Part shown: in pieces, positions 25,601 to 31,702 of the stretch
Layout of the letters: every line of letters starts with the position of its first letter
How positions within the stretch are numbered: position 1 is the stretch's first letter
NCBI GenBank assembly: GCA_002391235.1
Contig: DGRX01000027.1
Coordinates: 17,330-81,329 of the forward strand
Reading direction: 5' to 3'
From: Treponema sp. UBA4377
GTDB taxonomy: Bacteria > Spirochaetota > Spirochaetia > Treponematales > Treponemataceae
DNA: 64,000 bases
Notes under the pieces: model-generated
Seen by the model: only the letters and a program-made list of their open reading frames with translations
Database searches by the model: none
Told to the model about the DNA's origin: nothing
Position numbers and translations under genes: made by a program

Positions 25601-26353
25601 ATGAAAATCATACGAACCGTAAAAGAATTTAAAGAGGAGCGCGCCAAGATCGGCGCCGAAAAATCCGTGGGCTTTGTTCCGACGATGGGTGGCCTTCACG
25701 AGGGCCACATGTCGCTTGTAAAAAAATGCCGCGAGAACAACGACGTCACCGTCGTGAGCGTCTACCTTAACCCGACGCAGTTCAACGACAAGAACGACTT
25801 GAACACTTACCCGGCGAACTTTGACGACGACAAGGCCTTGCTTGAAAAAAACGGCTGCGACATTTTGTTCGCTCCCACTTATCCTGAAATGTATCCCGAC
25901 GACTACAAGTACAAGGTGACAGAAAACGATTTTTCAAAATTGCTTTGCGGGGCAAAAAGGCCCGGCCACTTTGACGGCGTTCTTACCGTCGTAATGAAGC
26001 TCTTTAACATCGTCCGCCCGCAAAACGCCTACTTTGGCGAGAAGGACTTTCAGCAGTATGTTCTTTTGCGCGAAATGATCAAGGCCTTTTTCATGGACAT
26101 AAACATCGTGCCATGTCCGATCGTGCGCCAGGAGGACGGCCTTGCGATAAGTTCCCGCAACAGAAAATTGAGCGCGGAAGGCCTGAAGAAGGCGCCTATG
26201 CTGCATAAAATTTTGGCGGAAAAGTCGAGCGTGGCCGAAAAGGAAAAGGCGCTTGCGGAAGCGGGCTTTACTGTTGACTATGTCACCGAATACGACGGCC
26301 GCTTGTACGCGGCGGCCTTTTTGGAAGGCGTGAGGTTGATTGACAATGTCTAA
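25601..26353 (+). CDS. panC: Pantothenate synthetase
   Basis: Joins pantoate and beta-alanine through a pantoyl-adenylate. The product is 250 residues from the ATG at 25601, behind TTGGAGGA. Nucleotidyl-transferase motifs are present: PTMGGLHEGHMSL (HIGH-like) near residue 27-39 and ISSRNRKLS (KMSKS-like) near 184. It is about 30 residues shorter than usual because of a compact C-terminal domain. The start is preceded by the tail of a family A repeat (GCGCGAACAGCCG at 25568-25580). Its end overlaps coaC by eight bases. Confidence 0.93.
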   Translation: MKIIRTVKEFKEERAKIGAEKSVGFVPTMGGLHEGHMSLVKKCRENNDVTVVSVYLNPTQFNDKNDLNTYPANFDDDKALLEKNGCDILFAPTYPEMYPDDYKYKVTENDFSKLLCGAKRPGHFDGVLTVVMKLFNIVRPQNAYFGEKDFQQYVLLREMIKAFFMDINIVPCPIVRQEDGLAISSRNRKLSAEGLKKAPMLHKILAEKSSVAEKEKALAEAGFTVDYVTEYDGRLYAAAFLEGVRLIDNV

Positions 26354-26891
26354 GATTTTACTCTGCGTGACAGGCTCGATTTCCTGCTACAAGGCCGCCG
26401 AGCTTCTAAGCCTTTTGGTAAAAAACGGAAACGAAGTCAAGGTCGTTGCCACCGAGGACGCCTTGCGCTTTGTCGGAAAGGCGACCTTTGAGGGCCTTTC
26501 CAAAAACAAGCTTTACGCCGACATGTGGACCAACGAAGGCGAGCCCATCGCGCACATAACGCTAAGCCAAAAATGGGCCGACGCGATTATGGTCTACCCC
26601 GCAAGCGCCGACACAATCAACAAGCTGGCCGCCGGAATCGCCGACAACCTTTTGGGCGCGCTTTTCTTGGCCAACAATTTTCAAAAGCCCTTTGTAATCT
26701 CGCCCGCGATGAACTCCAACATGTTCCTGCACCCGGCCACGCAAAAGTCCTTGCAAACGCTAAAGGATTGGGGCGCCAAAATTTTGGAGCCGGCCCAAGG
26801 ACACTTGGCTTGCGGAGACGCGGGCGTAGGCCGCCTGCCGGAGCCAGCCGAGGCCTTTAAATTTTTAAAAGGAATTTTGGGAGCAAAATGA
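26346..26891 (+). CDS. coaC: Phosphopantothenoylcysteine decarboxylase (CoaC half of CoaBC)
   Basis: An FMN flavoprotein that decarboxylates 4'-phosphopantothenoylcysteine. The product is 181 residues from the ATG at 26346, which lies inside the end of panC. The flavoprotein opening ILLCVTGSISCYKAAEL, the PASADTINKLAAGIADNLL segment and the active-site PAMNSNMFLHP are intact. In most bacteria this domain is fused to the synthetase CoaB. Here a stop and an overlapping ATG (ATGA) separate the two, as in some other lineages. Confidence 0.92.
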   Translation: MSKILLCVTGSISCYKAAELLSLLVKNGNEVKVVATEDALRFVGKATFEGLSKNKLYADMWTNEGEPIAHITLSQKWADAIMVYPASADTINKLAAGIADNLLGALFLANNFQKPFVISPAMNSNMFLHPATQKSLQTLKDWGAKILEPAQGHLACGDAGVGRLPEPAEAFKFLKGILGAK

Positions 26892-27769
26892 AGTCCGCTC
26901 TTTGTGACAAAAAATCGTTGCAAGACAAAAAAACGCGCCGCGCGCCCTTTCGGGTTTTAATAACAGGCGGCGGCTGCGTTGAAAAAATCGACAACGTTCG
27001 CGCCATCACAAATTTTTCTAGCGGAAAAACGGCTCTTTTAATCGCGCGCGTTTTAAAGGCCTTAAATCCCGCCGCCGCGGTCACCTACTTGATGTCCGAG
27101 CGCGCGGTCCAGCCGAAAGTCCCCGGGGCTTTAGGAAAGCCTAAGACTGCCGGCAAAGCGGAGGCTTCTTGCAAGGCGAAAAACGCCGGGCGCGCCTCTG
27201 CCGTTTGCGATTCCGTCAAAAACTTCAGCTCTTGCGCCGACTTGCAAAAGCTTTTGCGCGCGGAGCTTTCGGCCAACAAATACGACTTGCTTTTCCACGC
27301 GGCGGCGGTAAGCGATTACAGCGTTCAAAGCCTTTCGGTTGACGGAAAGGAATTTAAGCCCGGAAAAATCGCCAAGATTAGCGGCGCGGACGAAGTTTTG
27401 GTAAGGCTAAAAAAGAATCCAAAGCTTTTGGAGCAAATTCCCGCCTTGGCAAAAAAGAAAAACAAGCGCGCGGTAGTCGTGGGCTTTAAGCTTACTTCAA
27501 ACGCAAGCTTGCCTGAGCGCGAGGCCGCCGTCCAAAAATTGTTCGCCGCAAAAAATCCGCCGGACTTTGTGATTTCAAACGACCTTAGCGAAATCACGCC
27601 CAAAAGCCATCCTTGCGTTTTGTGGCGAAAGGGGAGCGCGGCCGCTTCTGGCGCTGGAAAAAAGGCGGTCGGCGCTTCTGGCGCTGCCAACAATGCCGGC
27701 GCTCCGGTGGCGATCGCGCGCGGACAAATTCAAACTATTGTAAGGAAAATCTATGCTTTTAACAGTTGA
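26888..27769 (+). CDS. coaB: Phosphopantothenate-cysteine ligase (CoaB half), with low-complexity insertions
   Basis: Joins cysteine to 4'-phosphopantothenate. The 293-residue product keeps the synthetase core: ITGGGCVEKIDNVRAITNFSSG, the HAAAVSDY motif and the VGFKLTSN segment. Two stretches look foreign to the fold, a Lys/Ala/Cys-rich insertion at about residues 77-113 and an Ala/Gly-rich one at about 245-275. In the latter the DNA word GCTTCTGGCGCTG is repeated 30 bases apart (27643 and 27673). It overlaps coaC by four bases and coaX by seventeen. Confidence 0.9.
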   Translation: MKSALCDKKSLQDKKTRRAPFRVLITGGGCVEKIDNVRAITNFSSGKTALLIARVLKALNPAAAVTYLMSERAVQPKVPGALGKPKTAGKAEASCKAKNAGRASAVCDSVKNFSSCADLQKLLRAELSANKYDLLFHAAAVSDYSVQSLSVDGKEFKPGKIAKISGADEVLVRLKKNPKLLEQIPALAKKKNKRAVVVGFKLTSNASLPEREAAVQKLFAAKNPPDFVISNDLSEITPKSHPCVLWRKGSAAASGAGKKAVGASGAANNAGAPVAIARGQIQTIVRKIYAFNS

Positions 27770-28535
27770 CGTTGGAAACACTACGATTCAGTGCGGCCTT
27801 TTTGAAGGCGAAAAATTGGCGTTGCAGTTCCGCCGCTCCACAAACCCAAGGCTAAGCTCCGACGAGCTGGGCTTGTTCTTCCGCGACGTCTTGGCGCTGA
27901 ACAATTTTGACTACAAGGCTGTCGAGCGCATCGCCTGCTGCTCGGTCGTTCCGGCGATAAACCACTCGCTTTCAAACTGCTTCAGGAAATATTTTTTTAA
28001 GGAAGCGCTTTTCATTCAGGCGGGAATCAAGACCGGCCTAAAAATAAAATACGCCAACCCGCGCGAAATCGGAGCCGACAGAATCGCAGGCGCGATTGGA
28101 GCCGTTCACGCGGCGGCGTCTTCCGGCGGAGCAAAAAACTTGATTGTCGTCGACATGGGCACGGCCACAACCGTTGACGTGATTACAAAAAACAGCGAGT
28201 ACTTGGGAGGCGCGATCTTGCCCGGCGCCGCGATGAGCGTCCACGCCCTAAGCGAAGGAACCGCGCAGCTCCCGAGCGTCGAGGTCGTCCAGCCCAAGAA
28301 CGTTTGCGGCTCGTCAACGATAGAGGCGATTCAGTCGGGCGTTTTTTACGGCCAGGCCGGCGCCGTCCGCGAGCTTGTTTCCAAAATGGAAGAAAGCGTT
28401 TTTGGAGGGGAGAGGGCCTTTGTGATAGGGACGGGCGGCTTTAGCCGTTCATTTGAAAGCGCGGGCCTTTTTGACTTGGTCTTGCCCGACTTGGTCTTGC
28501 AGGGCCTTAAGGTCGCGCTGGACATGAATGCGTAA
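27753..28535 (+). CDS. coaX: Type III pantothenate kinase
   Basis: Phosphorylates pantothenate in the first committed step of CoA synthesis. The 260-residue ASKHA kinase has MLLTVDVGNTTIQCGLFEG (phosphate 1 motif with DVGNT), ADRIAGAIGA (GADR-like) and VDMGTATTVDVI. It starts inside coaB behind AAGGAAAA and is translationally coupled to it. Type III kinases are insensitive to CoA feedback, so control must lie elsewhere. Confidence 0.93.
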   Translation: MLLTVDVGNTTIQCGLFEGEKLALQFRRSTNPRLSSDELGLFFRDVLALNNFDYKAVERIACCSVVPAINHSLSNCFRKYFFKEALFIQAGIKTGLKIKYANPREIGADRIAGAIGAVHAAASSGGAKNLIVVDMGTATTVDVITKNSEYLGGAILPGAAMSVHALSEGTAQLPSVEVVQPKNVCGSSTIEAIQSGVFYGQAGAVRELVSKMEESVFGGERAFVIGTGGFSRSFESAGLFDLVLPDLVLQGLKVALDMNA

Positions 28536-28585
28536 CTGACCATAAACGCGCCGCCTTTTTGGGCTTGCAATCATTCTTGGAGAAA

Positions 28586-28738
28586 TAGCGGCGAAAAAAC
28601 TGTTTGCAAGACAAATATTGCAGGACGCCGCATAAACCGCAACATTACGGCGTTGCCGTTTTGCGATAAAAAATGATTTACTTGCCCGCTCACGCGGGCG
28701 GGCAATCGCGCTCGTGACAAAACTCGCGCGAACAGCGG
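28586..28738 (+). repeat. Dispersed repeat, family A, copy 2, carrying a family D insertion
   Basis: The left half matches the 52904-52963 region and contains GCCGCATAAACCGCAACATT at 28627-28646. The right half (28707-28738) ends GCGCGAACAGCGG. In copies 1 and 3 these halves touch; here 60 bases (28647-28706) separate them. Those 60 bases contain a family D sequence with a GCCCGC/GCGGGC hairpin, similar to 42843-42891. The element ends just ahead of the panD Shine-Dalgarno. Confidence 0.7.
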
Positions 28739-28756
28739 CATAACAGGAGGACTAGA

Positions 28757-29098
28757 ATGCAAATAACAGTTTTAAAATCAAAAATTCATCGCGCCACAGT
28801 GACGGACGCCAACTTGGAATATGTTGGCTCAATCACAATCGACAAGGCCCTTCTAAAAAAATCCGGAATGCATCCTTGGGAAAAGGTGGACGTCCTCAAC
28901 GTCAATAACGGCGAGCGCCTTACGACCTACATCATGCCCGGAAAAAAAGGCGAGATTTGCCTTAACGGAGCGGCCGCGCGAAAGGCCGCCGTCGGCGACA
29001 AAGTCATCATCGTGACTTACACGCAAATCGAGGAAGCCGACGCCGACGGCTGGAAGCCCAACATCGTCATCGTTGACGAAAAGAACCGGGCGAAGTAG
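28757..29098 (+). CDS. panD: Aspartate 1-decarboxylase proenzyme
   Basis: Makes beta-alanine for panC. The 113-residue pyruvoyl enzyme has the self-cleavage site in YVGSITID (Gly-Ser, near residue 23), where Ser becomes the pyruvoyl group, and the substrate-binding NNGERLTTYIM and LNGAAARKA segments. It starts behind AGGAGG and is separated from coaX by 221 bases filled with repeats, so it may have its own signal. It completes the local pantothenate route. Confidence 0.95.
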   Translation: MQITVLKSKIHRATVTDANLEYVGSITIDKALLKKSGMHPWEKVDVLNVNNGERLTTYIMPGKKGEICLNGAAARKAAVGDKVIIVTYTQIEEADADGWKPNIVIVDEKNRAK

Positions 29099-29114
29099 GG
29101 TGATGTTGGGCGTT

Positions 29115-29138
29115 CCCGCCAGCAAGCGGAGGTCGGGC
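29115..29138 (+). repeat. Left copy of the direct repeat flanking the methylase/HNH cassette
   Basis: A 24-base word starting CCCGCC and ending GGTCGGGC matches 31562-31585 at 21 of 24 positions in the same orientation. The AT-rich cassette lies between. The rest of the 130-base gap to the cassette is GC-rich and forms no gene. Confidence 0.6.
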
Positions 29139-29228
29139 TTTTCGGGGTTCCGCTATCGCTTCATTCCTACGCTGCGCTTCGGAACGCTTTTGCGCCCCTA
29201 CAATCCCTAACGTTTTGCATATGAATGA

Positions 29229-30401
29229 TTACTTATTTCCCTTTGCCCTGTTGTGAGTTTTGCAAAGCATTTGGCAATTTGAAATATCCGTCGAGCCGCC
29301 TTTGCTCCATGCGGTAACATGGTCAGCGTCCATTTCTGAAAGTTTCCAGATTTTTGTTTTATTAGGCGTATCTCCAACAGCGCAGAGAGGGCAGTTTGAC
29401 TCTCCTTTTTGCTCGGCTTCGTTTGTTTGCTGCTGATATTTTGCTTTCTTTGTTCGGTCGTCAAAAATTCGGATATTCAAAAGTGTTTTGTCAGTTTCAC
29501 CGCCAAGAACATATTCAAAAACACCCTTATTGTTTGTTACAAAATCATCCGCTAAAAGCGCTGTCACACGCTCCCAAAGTTCATCTGGGTTGTAAGGATT
29601 TTTGTGATATGTTTCATACAATCTGCCCCATTCAAGATTTTTCATTTCGCTGGTTGTGTCTTTGAAAGTTACATCAATCCAATCAATAACTGTGTCAAAA
29701 TATGTTTTTAATTCATTGATGTTGTCGTCATTGCGATGAACGCTCATGTATTGCTCAATTGTCTGGTTATTGTGAGCTGATACCCATTCCAAAGCGGTAT
29801 GCAAGAAATCCTGTCTGTTTGCACTGCCAGAAACATAATCAGACCAAATTGTAATTTTAGGACTGTTTGAATTTGAAAAGATTTCTTTGGCTTTTGTAAC
29901 AAAAGAGCCAGAATACAAAGCGTTTAAAAACTCCTGCTCATTCAGCGGAATTCCTGTAATGTTTATAGTCTTGAACCAGTCTTTGATTTCTTCTTCTTCA
30001 CCTTCACAAATATAAACAAGAAGCTTTGTCTCGTTGATTTTCTTTTGAATTTCTTCGTTCATGCCAGAAAAATATTGTTCCATTCCGTTTTTGTCTTTTA
30101 CAGAGAATTTTCCTGTAACAAAACGACCGATAGAAGTTATTCTCTGCTGACCGTCTAAGATTTCCAACATTCCATCTGGCCGTCGGTTAAAGTAGATAAG
30201 ACCAAGTGGATATTCTTTTAAAATAGACTCTATTACTGCGACATCACGCTTGCCGTCTGCGTAGATGTAATTTCTCTGATATTCAGGCTGAATGATAAGT
30301 TTACCATTCAGGCCGTAAAGACCTTTCCCTTCCAAAGTGTTGTAAACAAAGCCTTTGCATATTTCTTCAATTGTAAACTCTGTATGCAATTCTGTTTTCA
30401 T
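29229..30401 (-). CDS. DUF262 plus HNH nuclease protein (putative restriction or defence nuclease)
   Basis: The 390-residue protein has an N-terminal DUF262 (ParB/GmrS-like) domain with QPEYQRNYIYADGKRDVAVI and the ILDGQQRITS motif near residue 81, a helical middle, and a C-terminal HNH domain: CPLCAVG, DADHVTAWSKGGSTD and NCQMLCKTHNRAKGN, with the two Cys pairs that bind zinc and the active His. In DUF262 defence proteins the DGQQR motif hydrolyses nucleotides and gates the nuclease. It starts immediately after the methylase stop with no gap (TAA then ATG) and has GGAG in the methylase tail. It is AT-rich, unlike its neighbours, which suggests transfer. Confidence 0.8.
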   Translation of the reverse strand: MKTELHTEFTIEEICKGFVYNTLEGKGLYGLNGKLIIQPEYQRNYIYADGKRDVAVIESILKEYPLGLIYFNRRPDGMLEILDGQQRITSIGRFVTGKFSVKDKNGMEQYFSGMNEEIQKKINETKLLVYICEGEEEEIKDWFKTINITGIPLNEQEFLNALYSGSFVTKAKEIFSNSNSPKITIWSDYVSGSANRQDFLHTALEWVSAHNNQTIEQYMSVHRNDDNINELKTYFDTVIDWIDVTFKDTTSEMKNLEWGRLYETYHKNPYNPDELWERVTALLADDFVTNNKGVFEYVLGGETDKTLLNIRIFDDRTKKAKYQQQTNEAEQKGESNCPLCAVGDTPNKTKIWKLSEMDADHVTAWSKGGSTDISNCQMLCKTHNRAKGNK

Positions 30402-31505
30402 TTATTTATCTCCGTTCAGTTTTCTAATGAAGATTCTTTTATAAACTCGTTCACCATTTATTGTCGCTTGCGCAATTCCGCTAGATTCCTGCCATAAACC
30501 ATGTGAGAATCCCTTTCCTTCGCTCTCTGTTGCGCCGATAATTTCAAATTGCTCAGGACAATATTTATCCAAGAATGAAATTGGAACCCCAACAACTCCC
30601 TCGTAATCACTTGGAATCGCATCTGTATACGGCACTTCAAGAGCGTCATAATTGTCGTATTTTTTGTAGCCGATACCTTTCACTTCTTTGTGTTTAGAAT
30701 GCTTTATATTTTGAGTTTGCGTGTTTAACTCCAAAGGTTTATGGCGGCGACCATGTTCGATATTCGTTAGCCAAAGACAGTTATTTGTCGCCACAATTCG
30801 GTTTCCGTTTTTATCAATTCGCGCTTCTGTTCCGTAAAGCTCATAGCCTTCTGGAACAATAAAGCCAGAAATCCATCTTCCCATTCCGTTTCCAAGCCAA
30901 ACATTGTTGTTCATTATCTGTGGAAAAACTTCTTTATATGTAATTGCGTTAATATTTCCAATAATCAAAAACTGTTTTTTACTTTCTATAAGCCACATAA
31001 AAAATTCCGTAAAAAGCGAAAACGGCGGATTTGTGATTATAAAGTCAGACTCGTCACGGAGTTTTTTTACTTCTTCGCTTCTAAAATCGCCGTCTCCTTC
31101 CAGATAGTTCCATTTTAAATCGTCAATGTTTATTTTGCCGTCTTTGTTTTCGTCTTTTGTAAGTGTAAAAATTTTACCCTTAATTTTTGTTTTATCCATA
31201 CTGAAAAGCGGATTTTCCGTTTCAAAAAGCGTAGGCTGCCAGTCCCAGTCAACATTCTTGCTTTCTATTGCATAACTTGTGCTTATGAGTTTTTTAAGTC
31301 CGAATGTGTCAAAATTCTGAGCGAAAAATTTTGTGAAATTACTCCATTCCGGGTCGTCACAAGGACATAGAATTGTCTTTCCTCTGAATACATCGGGATT
31401 ATATTCAAGATAAGCGTTTATTTCCTTTTGAATGTCGCCATATTGTGTGTAAAATTCATCGTTTTTGTTCTTTTTGGCTTTGTGTAAAAATTCTGCGTTT
31501 GGCAT
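30402..31505 (-). CDS. EcoRI-family adenine-specific DNA methyltransferase
   Basis: The 367-residue enzyme matches the EcoRI methylase family as I know it: KNDEFYTQYGDIQKEI near residue 14, ILCPCDDPEWSNF near 46, and the catalytic ITNPPFSLFTEFF motif near 156 (NPPF, for N6-adenine transfer), then FLIIGNINAITYKE. An insertion near residue 117 reads DENKDGKINIDD, which fits an EF-hand calcium loop. No Shine-Dalgarno precedes the ATG. It is the first gene of a two-gene, AT-rich operon. The recognition sequence cannot be deduced. Confidence 0.85.
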   Translation of the reverse strand: MPNAEFLHKAKKNKNDEFYTQYGDIQKEINAYLEYNPDVFRGKTILCPCDDPEWSNFTKFFAQNFDTFGLKKLISTSYAIESKNVDWDWQPTLFETENPLFSMDKTKIKGKIFTLTKDENKDGKINIDDLKWNYLEGDGDFRSEEVKKLRDESDFIITNPPFSLFTEFFMWLIESKKQFLIIGNINAITYKEVFPQIMNNNVWLGNGMGRWISGFIVPEGYELYGTEARIDKNGNRIVATNNCLWLTNIEHGRRHKPLELNTQTQNIKHSKHKEVKGIGYKKYDNYDALEVPYTDAIPSDYEGVVGVPISFLDKYCPEQFEIIGATESEGKGFSHGLWQESSGIAQATINGERVYKRIFIRKLNGDK

Positions 31506-31514
31506 AACGCGGGC

Positions 31515-31543
31515 ATTCTAGCGCATTTTGAAATGTTTTTAAA
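31515..31543 (-). promoter_or_regulatory. Promoter of the methylase/HNH operon, predicted leaderless
   Basis: TTTAAA, 17 bases, TAGAAT on the minus strand, with the -10 ending nine bases before the methylase ATG. The sequence between is GC-rich and has no ribosome-binding site. Confidence 0.45.
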
Positions 31544-31561
31544 GAACCCAGCGAGGACAGC

Positions 31562-31585
31562 CCCGCCGGCAAGCAGCGGTCGGGC
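31562..31585 (+). repeat. Right copy of the direct repeat flanking the methylase/HNH cassette
   Basis: Matches 29115-29138 at 21 of 24 bases. It is followed by GCTTTTTGGGCTTGC, a word also found at 28555-28568 beside coaX in nearly the same form, so it belongs to the dispersed intergenic sequences. Confidence 0.6.
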
Positions 31586-31622
31586 GGCCGCGCTTTTTGG
31601 GCTTGCCAATATTTGTGACTGA

Positions 31623-31651
31623 TTGAATTCTTTTCTCTTTTTTACTATAAT
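31623..31651 (+). promoter_or_regulatory. Promoter of the aspartokinase-homoserine dehydrogenase gene
   Basis: TTGAAT, 17 bases, TATAAT. The leader is about 45 bases with GTGAGGA before the ATG. I see no terminator or leader peptide that would indicate attenuation by amino acids. Confidence 0.65.
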
Positions 31652-31702
31652 AATTTGCGCTAGCTTGTTATTCTAAAAACGTTATTTTTGTGAGGAACTT
31701 TC

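Noticed and set aside
29229..30401. The DUF262 protein as a ParB partition protein
   Set aside because: The DGQQR motif belongs to the ParB-like superfamily, but the HNH end and the methylase partner fit defence and not plasmid partition.
28547..31620. Insertion sequence or integrase associated with the methylase/HNH cassette
   Set aside because: No transposase or recombinase frame is present; only short direct repeats are visible.
31621..31702. Attenuator or riboswitch before the aspartokinase-homoserine dehydrogenase gene
   Set aside because: The leader is only about 45 bases, has no Thr/Ile/Met codon run and no terminator hairpin.
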